Shown in pieces: positions 1 through 7,541 of a stretch of DNA of 24,134 nucleotides. Origin of the DNA: an uncultured Collinsella sp. (GTDB lineage Bacteria > Actinomycetota > Coriobacteriia > Coriobacteriales > Coriobacteriaceae); contig UQUL01000030.1 of NCBI GenBank assembly GCA_900544235.1, positions 1-24,134 of the forward strand. Direction: 5' to 3'. Position 1 is the first letter of the stretch. The number at the start of each line of letters is the position of its first letter. Under the pieces are notes generated by a model, which worked only from the letters and a program-made list of their open reading frames with translations, did not search any database and was not told the DNA's origin. A program made the translations under genes and the position numbers.

Positions 1-1
1 C

Positions 2-46
2 GAGGCCGAGCGCAAAATGGATTCTAAAAGACACCTTGCCAAATAG
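2..46 (+). CDS. C-terminal tail of a plus-strand gene cut by the window start
   Basis: Frame 2 is open from the first base and ends at a TAG at 44-46, giving only 14 residues (EAERKMDSKRHLAK). The peptide is charged and plausible as a C-terminus. A strong hairpin follows 14 bases later and could terminate both this gene and the convergent groEL. No function can be assigned from so little sequence, and chance openness of a short frame is possible. Confidence 0.35.
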   Translation, partial: EAERKMDSKRHLAK

Positions 47-60
47 GAGCGTCAGGACGC

Positions 61-101
61 AAAGAGGCTCCGCAGCGCGAAGCGCGATGCGGAGCCTCTT
101 T
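61..101. terminator. Bidirectional terminator hairpin downstream of groEL
   Basis: The arms 61-74 (AAAGAGGCTCCGCA) and 88-101 are a perfect 14-bp inverted repeat, with a further GCGC/GCGC pairing in the loop. The A-run on one side and T-run on the other give a short U-tract in either direction. It lies about 80 bases past the groEL stop, between groEL and an apparently convergent gene. Confidence 0.7.
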
Positions 102-179
102 GCATGTCCGAGGACGTTCCGGAGAGAAACCCCGTCACGCCCCCGGGATTCCCGGTGGGAGTTCTAGACCTTGTCGGCC

Positions 180-1817
180 TTAGTACATACCGCCGCCCTG
201 CTGACCAGCGGTAGCAGCGGCGATAGCATCCTCAAGCTGAGTGTTCTTAGGCACATCGGAAACCGTAGCCTCGGTGATGAGGATCAAGCTGGCGACAGAA
301 GCAGCGTTCTGCAGGGTGACGCGGCTGACCTTGACGGGGTCGAGGACGCCCATCTCGATCATGTCGCCCCACTCGCCGTTGGCAGAGTTGAGACCCTGGC
401 CGGCGGGCAGCTCGGCAACCTTGTCGACCACGACAGCGCCCTCAAAGCCAGCGTTCTTGGCAATGGTTGCGACCGGAGCGGTCAGAGCCTTCTTGACGAT
501 GTCGACGCCGATCTTCTCCTCGGGGTCGTCGATCTCGACTGCATCGAGCGCAGGCACAGCGTCCATGAAGGCGACGCCGCCGCCAGCGACAATGCCCTCC
601 TCGACAGCAGCGCGGGTTGCCTGCAGGGCGTCCTCGACGCGGTGCTTGATCTCCTTGAGCTCGGACTCGGTGGCAGCGCCGACCTTGATGACGGCAACGC
701 CACCGGAGAGCTTGGCCAGGCGCTCCTGGAGCTTCTCGCGGTCGAAGTCAGAGGTGGTGTTCTCCATCTCGCCCTTGATCTGAGCAATACGGGCGTCGAT
801 GGCCTCCTTGGAGCCTGCGCCGCCGACGATGACGGTGTTGTCCTTGGAGATGGTGACGGACTTAGCGGTACCGAGCATATCGGCGGTGATGTCAGCGACC
901 TTCACGCCCAGCTCGTCCAGAGCGGCCTGACCACCGGTGAGGACGGCGATGTCCTCGAGAATGCGCTTGCGGCGATCGCCGTAGCCCGGGGCCTTGACGG
1001 CGCAGACGTTGAGGGCGCCGCGGATCTTGTTGAGGACGAGGGTGGGCAGGGCCTCGCCGTCGATGTCCTCAGCGATGATGAGCAGGCCACGGCCAGCGCG
1101 CTGGACAGCCTCGAGAACAGGCATGATGTCCTGGACGCTGGAGATCTTCTGGTCGGTGATGAGGATGTACGGATCCTTCATCACGGCCTCCATGCGGTCG
1201 TTGTCCGTGACGAAGTAAGCGGAGACGTAGCCCTTATCGAACTGCATGCCCTCGACGGTGTCGATGGTGATGTCGAACGTCTGGGAATCCTCGACGGTGA
1301 TGACGCCGTCCTTGCCCACGACTTCCATGGCCTCGGCGATCTTCTCGCCGACCTCGGGGTCACCGGCGGAGATGGTACCGACGGAAGCAATCTGCTCCTT
1401 GGTCTCGACCGGCTTGGCCTGCTTCTTCATCTCGGCGACGGCGGCGTTGACGGCCTTGTCGATGCCGCGACGGATGGCCAGCGGGTTGGCGCCAGCGGCG
1501 ACGTTGCGAAGACCGTCGTTAACGATGGCCTGGGCGAGCAGGGTTGCGGTGGTGGTGCCGTCACCCACGGTGTCGTTGGTCTTGGTGGCGACCTCCTTCA
1601 CCAGCTGGGCACCCATGTTCTCGATGTTGTCCTCGAGCTCGATCTCCTTGGCGACGGAAACACCGTCGTTGGTGATGGTCGGGGCACCGAACGTGCGCTG
1701 CAGGGCGACATAGCGACCCTTGGGGCCCATGGTGACGGTAACGGCATCGGCCAGAGTGTTGACGCCCTTGGCGAGCTTAGCGCGGGCATCGGTATTGAAC
1801 GTAATGTTCTTTGCCAT
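180..1817 (-). CDS. groEL: 60 kDa chaperonin GroEL
   Basis: ATP-driven cytosolic folding chamber that works with GroES. The protein is 545 aa, the normal family length. It shows the hallmark nucleotide-binding segments (MGPKGRYVALQ, GDGTTTATLLAQAI), the apical-domain stretch GRGLLIIAEDIDGEALPTLV, and the conserved AAVEEGIVAGGGVA block. The C-terminus is a short Gly/Met tail (GQQGGGMY). The start at 1817 (MAKNITF) is chosen because a GGAGG site (1828-1832) sits 10 bases upstream; a longer in-frame extension to 1850 has no family support. It follows groES by 96 bases and is presumably co-transcribed. The spacer carries a hairpin. Confidence 0.98.
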   Translation of the reverse strand: MAKNITFNTDARAKLAKGVNTLADAVTVTMGPKGRYVALQRTFGAPTITNDGVSVAKEIELEDNIENMGAQLVKEVATKTNDTVGDGTTTATLLAQAIVNDGLRNVAAGANPLAIRRGIDKAVNAAVAEMKKQAKPVETKEQIASVGTISAGDPEVGEKIAEAMEVVGKDGVITVEDSQTFDITIDTVEGMQFDKGYVSAYFVTDNDRMEAVMKDPYILITDQKISSVQDIMPVLEAVQRAGRGLLIIAEDIDGEALPTLVLNKIRGALNVCAVKAPGYGDRRKRILEDIAVLTGGQAALDELGVKVADITADMLGTAKSVTISKDNTVIVGGAGSKEAIDARIAQIKGEMENTTSDFDREKLQERLAKLSGGVAVIKVGAATESELKEIKHRVEDALQATRAAVEEGIVAGGGVAFMDAVPALDAVEIDDPEEKIGVDIVKKALTAPVATIAKNAGFEGAVVVDKVAELPAGQGLNSANGEWGDMIEMGVLDPVKVSRVTLQNAASVASLILITEATVSDVPKNTQLEDAIAAATAGQQGGGMY

Positions 1818-1850
1818 GGTAGGTAATCCTCCAAAAGAAATGTGACTCAC

Positions 1851-1879
1851 GTCGCCGCTTCCGAGTCCTATGCGGCGAC
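1851..1879 (-). other. Hairpin in the groES-groEL spacer
   Basis: GTCGCCGC (1851-1858) and GCGGCGAC (1872-1879) form a perfect 8-bp stem around a 13-base loop between the groES stop and the groEL ribosome-binding site. There is no U-tract, so it is unlikely to terminate. It may be an mRNA processing or stabilising structure; processing in the groES-groEL spacer is known in some other bacteria. The function here is inferred. Confidence 0.5.
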
Positions 1880-1913
1880 CGCGTTCAAAGACGAATCAGA
1901 GAGCCTGATGAGA

Positions 1914-2207
1914 CTAGGCCTCGACGACGGCGTAAATGTCGTCGGCGCGCATCAGCAGATACTTCTCGCCGTCGACCTTGACCTCGTTGCCACCGAACTT
2001 GCCGTAGATGACAACGTCGCCTTCCTTGACGTCCATGGGGATGCGCTCACCCTTGTCGTTGACCTTGCCAGCGCCAACGGCAACGATGGTGCCGCGCTGC
2101 GGCTTCTCCTGAGCGTTGCTGGCGATATACAGACCAGAAGCGGTCTTCTGCTCGGCCTCGTCGGGCTTGACCAGAACGCGATCTGCAAGCGGTTTCAAAG
2201 ACGACAT
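1914..2207 (-). CDS. groES: 10 kDa co-chaperonin GroES
   Basis: Lid of the GroEL chamber. The protein is 97 aa, the usual length. It has the N-terminal LKPLADRVLVKPDEAEQKTASGL motif, the mobile loop region around residues 18-33, and the conserved GDVVIYGKFGGNEVKVDGEKYLLM strand pair. The ATG at 2207 is preceded by a strong GGAGGAG site (2214-2220). It is the first gene of the groES-groEL pair. No CIRCE (TTAGCACTC-N9-GAGTGCTAA) or HAIR operator is visible upstream; a different inverted repeat lies at 2230-2248. Confidence 0.98.
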   Translation of the reverse strand: MSSLKPLADRVLVKPDEAEQKTASGLYIASNAQEKPQRGTIVAVGAGKVNDKGERIPMDVKEGDVVIYGKFGGNEVKVDGEKYLLMRADDIYAVVEA

Positions 2208-2229
2208 GCTTGTCTCCTCCTTTTTGGGC

Positions 2230-2248
2230 CGCGTGGTTATGCCACGCG
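2230..2248 (-). promoter_or_regulatory. Inverted repeat in the groES leader
   Basis: CGCGTGG (2230-2236) and CCACGCG (2242-2248) are perfect 7-base arms around TTATG, about 10 bases upstream of the groES Shine-Dalgarno site. It could be an operator or a leader-RNA hairpin next to the ribosome-binding site. It does not match the CIRCE or HAIR consensus. AT-rich promoter-like hexamers (TTGACT, TATAAC on the minus strand, 2300-2319) lie further upstream, but with only 8 bases between them. Confidence 0.4.
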
Positions 2249-2344
2249 AATTAACCCTTTTTGTTTGCGTACGCGTTGAATGGTACCCACGAATGGCGGG
2301 TTATACAACACAGAGTCAAAAAATCTTATTTTTTGGCACTTAGA

Positions 2345-2543
2345 TTTTCTGAATGCCGGGGGATAACTTAGCAGTGGCTCCCGGGGCGGACCGGAGGGCA
2401 TGAAGTTTGCTGCTCTACAGTCCTGCGCAAGACGGAAAGCACATTAAGTGCTTTCCTTTGCGTGCGGAACTCGCGACAAACTTCATGCCCTCCGGTCCGC
2501 CCCGGGAGCTGGGGTAACTTATTCGGGCCCGGCATTCAGAAAA
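2345..2543. repeat. Large nested palindrome (MITE-like or structured RNA)
   Basis: A 199-base near-palindrome in the groES upstream region. The outer arms 2345-2360 and 2528-2543 match perfectly over 16 bases (TTTTCTGAATGCCGGG). The inner arms 2377-2409 and 2477-2509 match perfectly over 33 bases. Between them is a mismatched internal loop. The centre holds a third hairpin, GGAAAGCAC-ATTAA-GTGCTTTCC (2434-2456), flanked by further partial pairing (GCGCAA/TTGCGT). The flanks (GGCACT at 2335-2340, AGTGC near 2547-2551) extend the symmetry weakly. The arms could form a cruciform or one long RNA hairpin. No transposase or protein-coding frame of quality is present, and I see no clear target-site duplication. 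Confidence 0.75.
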
Positions 2544-2616
2544 GTCAGTGCAGCAAAATGGCGATGCAGATGGTGCGAACAAGAAAGGGGCACGTTGCTG
2601 AGACGCGCTCTTTTAA

Positions 2617-2681
2617 GTTGCGGTGGAATAGTTCCTGTTTTTGGGCTTGAAGGCCGATTTTAGGGACTATTTCACCGCAAC
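2617..2681. repeat. 65-base hairpin downstream of the amidohydrolase
   Basis: Arms 2617-2636 and 2662-2681 pair at 18 of 20 positions (GTTGCGGTGGAATAGTTCCT against its partner), with a 25-base loop that itself has weak pairing. It starts about 19 bases past the stop of the minus-strand amidohydrolase. It may act as a terminator, although there is no good U-tract, or be a dispersed palindromic repeat. Confidence 0.6.
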
Positions 2682-2700
2682 TGAGGGGTGGGATGTGGGG

Positions 2701-4350
2701 TTAACGCTCGTAGATGAGGTTGCCTGCCAGGTAGGTGGCCTGAACCTTGGTGGCTTGCAGTTCTTGGGGGTCGATGGTGAGTGGGTTTTGATCCAGGACT
2801 ACCAGGTCGGCGTATTTGCCGGGTTCCAGGCTGCCGAGGTTTTGCTCGTCGCCCGCTGCGTACGCGCTGCCCAGGGTGTAGTTGCGCAGGGCTGTTGCTG
2901 CATCGATGCGCTCGCTCGGTAACCAGCCGCCCTCGGGCCAGTGGCTTTTGGGGTCCTGGCGCGTGATAGCCGTGTAGAGCACGTTCATGCTGGTAACAGC
3001 TGTGATAGGGCTGTCGGTACCGAAGGCTTGGCGAATGCCGCGCTGCTTATAGGTCGCAAACGGCCACATGATGCGGCTGCGCTCCAGGCCCAGATCGCGC
3101 TCGGGGCCGCCCGGGTCGAGTGTAATGTGACAGGGCTGGCTCGAGGCAACGACGTTAAGCTTGCGTAGACGATCGATGTCCTCGGGCAAGAGGTTCTCCA
3201 GATGCTCGAGCGTGTTATGACTGTGCTGGGGCAGGCCGTACAGTTCGGCGGCCTCCTCAAAGATATCCAGCGCGGCATGAATCGCACCGTCACCGATGAC
3301 GTGGATGCGCACGGTGTGGCCGCGCTCCGCGGCCGCCAGAACTAGCTTGCGCATGCGCTCGGCGGGAACCGTCAGACGGCCCTGGTCGCCCGGGAAGCGC
3401 GGATTGGTATAGGGCTCGGTGAGATACGCCGTGTGTTCGCTCGACACGCCGTCGAAGAACTGCTTAAAGCCTGGCGCCGAGAGCAGTGCGTTGTTCGTGT
3501 AGCGGGTCTGCAGCTCTTCCAAGCGCGATTGGTCATCCAGCAGCGTGGGAAACAGATGGGCGCGGATGCCCAGCTTGCCGGCTGCCTGCAGTTTGTCGTA
3601 AACATCGTCGCGGATAAAGTCGCAGCCCGGCATGGGCATGAGCGACATATCGCAGATCGAGGTGATGCCCTGCTCGGCCATACGCCTCATTTGATCGGAG
3701 TAAGCGCTTGCGATGCGATCCTCCCCCAGCCACTCAAGGCAGCGCGGTAGCAGCTGCATGGCGGCCGCCTCGTGAGCAATGCCCGTGAGCTCGCCGTTTG
3801 CGTCCTTGTCGTAGCTGCCGCCCGCCGGCGGCTCGCTGTCGCGCGTGACGCCGAGCGCCTCGAGTGCACGGCTGTTGAGCCAAAGCGTGTGCCCGTCGCC
3901 CGAATACATAACGCAGGGACGATCGGGGAATGCCGCATCGAGCGACGCCTTGGTTGGATGCTCGGGCGGATCCCAGCGGTAATCACGCCAGCCCTGCGTT
4001 ACGACCCAAGCGTCGCCGGGCAGATCCTGGGAAAACTCGAGCGCGTGCTGCACCAGCGCTGCCTCGGACGTGCCCATATCCATGAGCATGTACGGCGAGG
4101 AACCGACCGAGGTATGGAAGAAGTGCAGATGAGCGTCATGGAAACCGGGGCAGACAAACTGCTCGCCGTAGTCGATAACCGACGTGGCGGCAGGAGCGGC
4201 GGCGATCACGTCATCGGGCGCTCCGACTGCGACGATACGGTCGCCTGCGATGGCAATCGCCAGCTCGCGGGCGGTATCGATGCCGTCTTGCGCGGTAAAG
4301 ACGTTCTTGGAGCGGATAATCCGATCGATATGTTGCATGGGCATCCCCAT
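2701..4350 (-). CDS. YtcJ-like metal-dependent amidohydrolase (amidohydrolase family 3)
   Basis: Predicted cytosolic hydrolase of C-N bonds with a TIM-barrel metal site; the substrate is unknown. The protein is 549 aa, typical for the YtcJ/amidohydrolase_3 group. It has an N-terminal beta-sandwich start (IIRSKNVFTAQDG), the metal-binding HxH in CPGFHDAHLHFF (H74, H76), a His in VRIHVIGDGAIHAALD, a His in SSQPCHITLDP, and the C-terminal GTDSPI metal-ligand Asp. It ends with the family's LEPGKYADLVVLDQNPL strand. The open frame continues to 5079, but that part is antisense to the next gene. Starts at 4350, 4344 and 4338 (MGMPMQ) are all possible because no strong ribosome-binding site separates them. 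It is divergent from the M20D gene. Confidence 0.88.
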   Translation of the reverse strand: MGMPMQHIDRIIRSKNVFTAQDGIDTARELAIAIAGDRIVAVGAPDDVIAAAPAATSVIDYGEQFVCPGFHDAHLHFFHTSVGSSPYMLMDMGTSEAALVQHALEFSQDLPGDAWVVTQGWRDYRWDPPEHPTKASLDAAFPDRPCVMYSGDGHTLWLNSRALEALGVTRDSEPPAGGSYDKDANGELTGIAHEAAAMQLLPRCLEWLGEDRIASAYSDQMRRMAEQGITSICDMSLMPMPGCDFIRDDVYDKLQAAGKLGIRAHLFPTLLDDQSRLEELQTRYTNNALLSAPGFKQFFDGVSSEHTAYLTEPYTNPRFPGDQGRLTVPAERMRKLVLAAAERGHTVRIHVIGDGAIHAALDIFEEAAELYGLPQHSHNTLEHLENLLPEDIDRLRKLNVVASSQPCHITLDPGGPERDLGLERSRIMWPFATYKQRGIRQAFGTDSPITAVTSMNVLYTAITRQDPKSHWPEGGWLPSERIDAATALRNYTLGSAYAAGDEQNLGSLEPGKYADLVVLDQNPLTIDPQELQATKVQATYLAGNLIYER

Positions 4351-4425
4351 CTCTGGCAGGAAATTCAACACCCCCGAGTGTACTCCCCCGCCCTTGTAAC
4401 AAAACCCCAAGCGGCAAACGGCAAC

Positions 4426-4455
4426 TTTACCAGCCCTAGCGGCAGGTGGCATACT
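4426..4455 (+). promoter_or_regulatory. Putative promoter of the M20D hydrolase
   Basis: TTTACC (4426-4431) and CATACT (4450-4455) resemble sigma-70-type -35 and -10 boxes with an 18-base spacer. They lie 52 bases upstream of the ATG at 4507, in the divergent intergenic region. This is a pattern match only. Confidence 0.3.
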
Positions 4456-4506
4456 GGAGAGAGCCTGTACGATTTTGCGATCAACCCAGCAAGGAGCAAA
4501 TCGACC

Positions 4507-5970
4507 ATGACGAAGACCAAGGCACAGCAGATTATGGCGGCGACCGAGGCTCGCGCGGCTGACGACGTCACCGCGGCCATCCGAGATATCGCCGCCGAGT
4601 TTGAACCCTACATCATCAAGCAGCGCCGGCACTTCCATAAGCACCCGGAGCTGAGCCTCGCCGAAGAGCGCACGACTTCTGACATCGCCAACCAGCTCGA
4701 CGCCATGAATATCCCCTACGAGCGCCCTCTTAAGACGGGCCTGGTGGCGACCCTTCGCGGCACCGCGCCTGACGCCTATCGCGAGGACGGCGCGCCGCGC
4801 CGCCGCATCCTGCTGCGCGCGGATATCGACGCCCTGCCCGTCACCGAGCAGACCGGCGAGGAGTTTGCCAGCGTCAACGAGGGCTGCATGCACGCCTGCG
4901 GCCACGACTGCCATATCGCCATGATGCTCGGAACGCTGCAAATCCTGCGCCATATGACCGACGACATCCACGGCGAGGTCCGCATCGTCTTTCAGCCCAG
5001 CGAGGAAAATGGTCAGGGTGCTAAGCTCATGATCGGCACGGGCGTGCTCGACGGCGTCGATGGCGCCTACGCCGCGCACATCTGGAGTGAGGTCGACGCC
5101 GGCACCGTGAGCTGCGAGCCCGGTCCGCGCATGGCCAATACCGACTGGTTCCGCATCGACGTCCGCGGCACCTCATGTCACGGCGCCATGCCCCAGCGCG
5201 GCCACGACGCCGTCATGGTTGCCGCCGAGATCGTCAACGCCCTGCAGACCATCGTTTCGCGCGAGATCAGCCCCTACGAGCCGGCCGTCATCACCGTCGG
5301 CGAGCTGCATGGCGGCACCGCGCGCAACGTTATCGCCGGCACGGCCTACCTCGCCGGCACAGTGCGCACCTACGGCGATTCGACCCACGAGGAAATGCCG
5401 GAGCTCATGCGCCGCATCGTGGAGCATACCGCGGCAGCTCTGGGCGCCGAGGCAGAGCTCACCGACTACACCATCGCCAACTACAAGGTCGAAAACGACG
5501 CCGCCTCGAGCGAGCGCTGCCGTCAGGCTGTAATCAAGTGCCTGGGCCCCACCGGCCAAGGCCATTATCGCGGCACGCTTTCGGGCGAGGATTTTTCGGA
5601 GTACCTGCGTCGCGTACCGGGCGTGCTCGCCTTTGTAGGTACGCGCAACCCCAAGATTGGCGCCACGTACGCCCAACATTCCTGCTTCTACAAGATCGAC
5701 GAGACCGTGCTGGCAAAGGGCTCCATGGTGGCCGCCCAGTATGCTATCGACTTTTTGGCCGAGCCCACGCAAGAGGAGCTCGACGGCCCCGCGATTACCG
5801 CGGTCGCCGAAACCAACCCCGATCTGGCCGCCAAGTTGCGCTCTGCCAAGGCGACGACCGCCGAGGCTCGCGACGCCATCCATGATGCCCGAACGGCTCG
5901 CCATGCCGCGATCAAGGGCATCCACGACGCACGCGCCGCTGCACGCCGTGAGGAGAAGCACGACGAGTAA
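4507..5970 (+). CDS. M20D-family metal-dependent amidohydrolase (N-acyl amino acid / hippurate hydrolase type)
   Basis: Predicted two-metal hydrolase that removes acyl groups from N-acyl amino acids or cleaves small peptides. The protein is 487 aa. It has RRHFHKHPELSLAEERT near residue 40, RADIDALPV (104-112), the metal motif MHACGHDCH (128-136), the Glu pair in QPSEENGQGA (166-167), a His at AAHIW (191), the dimerisation-domain motif GTSCHGAMPQRGHDAV, and the late motifs GEDFSEYL and QHSCFY. The start is set by AAGGAG (4491-4496) ten bases upstream. The core ends near residue 417. The last roughly 70 residues form an Ala/Arg/Lys/Glu-rich, probably helical tail not typical of the family. It is divergent from the YtcJ-like amidohydrolase. 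Confidence 0.92.
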   Translation: MTKTKAQQIMAATEARAADDVTAAIRDIAAEFEPYIIKQRRHFHKHPELSLAEERTTSDIANQLDAMNIPYERPLKTGLVATLRGTAPDAYREDGAPRRRILLRADIDALPVTEQTGEEFASVNEGCMHACGHDCHIAMMLGTLQILRHMTDDIHGEVRIVFQPSEENGQGAKLMIGTGVLDGVDGAYAAHIWSEVDAGTVSCEPGPRMANTDWFRIDVRGTSCHGAMPQRGHDAVMVAAEIVNALQTIVSREISPYEPAVITVGELHGGTARNVIAGTAYLAGTVRTYGDSTHEEMPELMRRIVEHTAAALGAEAELTDYTIANYKVENDAASSERCRQAVIKCLGPTGQGHYRGTLSGEDFSEYLRRVPGVLAFVGTRNPKIGATYAQHSCFYKIDETVLAKGSMVAAQYAIDFLAEPTQEELDGPAITAVAETNPDLAAKLRSAKATTAEARDAIHDARTARHAAIKGIHDARAAARREEKHDE

Positions 5971-6015
5971 TCGATTCGCTGGCATCTCGCAGTCATAGCC
6001 ACATCGCGATGTCAA

Positions 6016-6051
6016 AGCGGGGGCAGACGTTTCGACACGTCCGCCCCCGCT
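6016..6051. terminator. Hairpin terminator between the convergent M20D and zinc-ribbon genes
   Basis: AGCGGGGGCAGACGT (6016-6030) pairs with 6037-6051 over 15 bp with one mismatch, around a TTCGAC loop. It lies 45 bases past the M20D stop and 60 bases past the stop of the convergent minus-strand gene. The following U-tract is poor (TCATTCTT). Confidence 0.65.
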
Positions 6052-6110
6052 CATTCTTCAAGCGCTATTTCTACTATTTCTACCCCGTCCCCAAATGGCA
6101 GACGGCATGG

Positions 6111-7391
6111 CTACTCGTCCTGAGGTTCCTCGTCGGAGCTTGGCTCGGACGCCGACTCAGGTGCAGGTGCCGGCTCAGGCTCAGGCTCAGGCTCAGGCGC
6201 AGGCTCGGGCTCAGATGCCGTCTCAGACTCGGGCGCCGGCTCAGGCTCGGTCGCGGGAGCGGGTGCAGGTGCCGGCGAAGCATCCGGAGCACCGTAACCC
6301 GAAGGGGTGGACTTCTTCTCGAAGGGCAACACAAAAGTCAGGACGTCGTCCTTATCCTCATCGGCCCACTCGCTTGCATAGCGTGCGGCCCAATAGCCAA
6401 CGGCACGGTGCTTGAGCATCTTGCCAAAGACCGTAAGAAATACGGTGACGAAAGCGACCAGCACCAAGAACAGCGCGAGCGTGACGCCACCGCCGGTAAC
6501 AATTGCCTCAATACCCGTAGGACGATAGTAGTAGCTATACATACCGACAGAGGCAATGGCGCCAAAGACGACCGTCAAGATCCATGTGACAACGTTGGCG
6601 ACCAGGCCCGTCAAAAACTCGGGAAGGAACGAAGCACAGAACAGCTTGGTCTTGTTGTGCTTAAACGCCGCCCAGACCTTATCGAGCGAAAACGCGCTCT
6701 CGACGCGACCGGTCACCGCAAAGTGCATCACGGCGATGTCGGCGAACATCTTAAAGAAGACACCCAGAATCGCCGAGGCAATTAGCGCCAGGACAAGCAG
6801 GCCGAGCGAACCGAACAGCGCAGCCTCGAGTGCATAAGAGCCGTAATAAGAATACGAGCCCGCGGCGCCAATTACCACGCCCTCCACCAGCGAAAGCACT
6901 ACACCGATCACGGGAATGGCAGCGATAACCTCGAGTACGACCGAGATAACGCTCGAAAAGACTCCGAGGCCAAACGACGTGGAACGCATGAGTGGACGAT
7001 CCATACCGTCATCAACCTTGAGCGACAGATCGCGACCCCACTCGATACCAAAGCCGGAACCGCACACGCTCGCAATGCAAGCTGCCAAAAAGCCGATGGT
7101 AGCCGCAATGCCGCCAATAACGGGAATAAACAACACGAGCACCGACACAACGCAAATCAGCGCCGGCAAAAAAGCGATCTGGCACACGCGCCGCAGCACA
7201 CCCGGAGTCTTGGTCATATCCTCAAACGCCTGAGCCACACAGCCCTTGGACGCGTTCATGGGAGGCTGAGGGACAAATTGCTGAGGCTGACCCTGAGGGG
7301 TGGAAGCTGCAGCACCAGCATTAGGAGCACCGCACACACCGCAGAACTTGTCGTTATCGCCCATAGGAGCGCCACACTGCGAACAGAACAT
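6111..7391 (-). CDS. Zinc-ribbon multi-pass membrane protein with Glu-Pro-rich tail (DUF4013-like)
   Basis: Function unknown. The 426-aa protein begins with a four-cysteine zinc ribbon (C3, C6, C17, C20 in MFCSQCGAP...FCGVCGAPN) and a Pro/Gln linker. Next comes a membrane region of about six hydrophobic segments, from LPALICVVSVLVLFIPVIGG to TLALFLVLVAFVTVFLTVFG. The arrangement resembles DUF4013-type membrane proteins. The last roughly 60 residues are an acidic Glu/Pro/Ala repeat encoded by tandem hexamers. The start at 7391 is chosen because GAAGGG (7401-7406) lies 9 bases upstream; ATGs at 7400 and 7424 fit it poorly. The tail and repeats are probably length-variable between strains. Confidence 0.7.
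   Translation of the reverse strand: MFCSQCGAPMGDNDKFCGVCGAPNAGAAASTPQGQPQQFVPQPPMNASKGCVAQAFEDMTKTPGVLRRVCQIAFLPALICVVSVLVLFIPVIGGIAATIGFLAACIASVCGSGFGIEWGRDLSLKVDDGMDRPLMRSTSFGLGVFSSVISVVLEVIAAIPVIGVVLSLVEGVVIGAAGSYSYYGSYALEAALFGSLGLLVLALIASAILGVFFKMFADIAVMHFAVTGRVESAFSLDKVWAAFKHNKTKLFCASFLPEFLTGLVANVVTWILTVVFGAIASVGMYSYYYRPTGIEAIVTGGGVTLALFLVLVAFVTVFLTVFGKMLKHRAVGYWAARYASEWADEDKDDVLTFVLPFEKKSTPSGYGAPDASPAPAPAPATEPEPAPESETASEPEPAPEPEPEPEPAPAPESASEPSSDEEPQDE
6172..6213 (-). repeat. Tandem hexamer repeat encoding Glu-Pro
   Basis: GGCTCA occurs four times without a break at 6172-6195, followed by the variant units GGCGCA, GGCTCG and GGCTCA. On the coding strand it encodes the E-P dipeptide run in the tail of the zinc-ribbon protein. 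The units keep frame, so copy-number change would alter tail length without a frameshift. Confidence 0.8.
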
Positions 7392-7400
7392 CGAAATCAT

Positions 7401-7406
7401 CCCTTC
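7401..7406 (-). promoter_or_regulatory. Ribosome-binding site that fixes the zinc-ribbon protein start
   Basis: GAAGGG on the minus strand lies 9 bases before the ATG at 7391 but directly abuts the ATG at 7400. This favours the shorter protein beginning MFCSQCG. Confidence 0.55.
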
Positions 7407-7541
7407 GTATCTAGAGCGAATCACCTAGATCGCAAACGATGTCTTTGGCATCATTATCACCCAATGTGAGGACAAATACTCTTAGATGACGTATTTGCAA
7501 CGCGCGAGGCGCTTTTCGATTGTTTGATGAGTGTGTCCGCG

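Noticed and set aside
171..1826. 551-codon open frame antisense to groEL
   Set aside because: It is a mirror of groEL in a GC-rich genome; the peptide is low-complexity Gly/Asp/Leu-rich and groEL is certain.
2300..2319. TTGACT and TATAAC as the groES promoter
   Set aside because: Only 8 bases separate the two hexamers, so they cannot act together as a standard -35/-10 pair.
2448..2663. Short frames through the large palindrome
   Set aside because: They run across the hairpin arms, have no ribosome-binding site and no recognisable protein.
3772..4506. Upstream extension of the M20D frame
   Set aside because: It is antisense to the amidohydrolase; the M20D protein starts at 4507 with a good ribosome-binding site.
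4351..5079. N-terminal extension of the amidohydrolase frame
   Set aside because: It runs antisense through the start of the M20D gene and has no family similarity; the real start is at 4350 or just after.
6150..6260. Possible CRISPR-like array in the hexamer region
   Set aside because: The units are contiguous hexamers without spacers and encode a Glu-Pro tail in frame.
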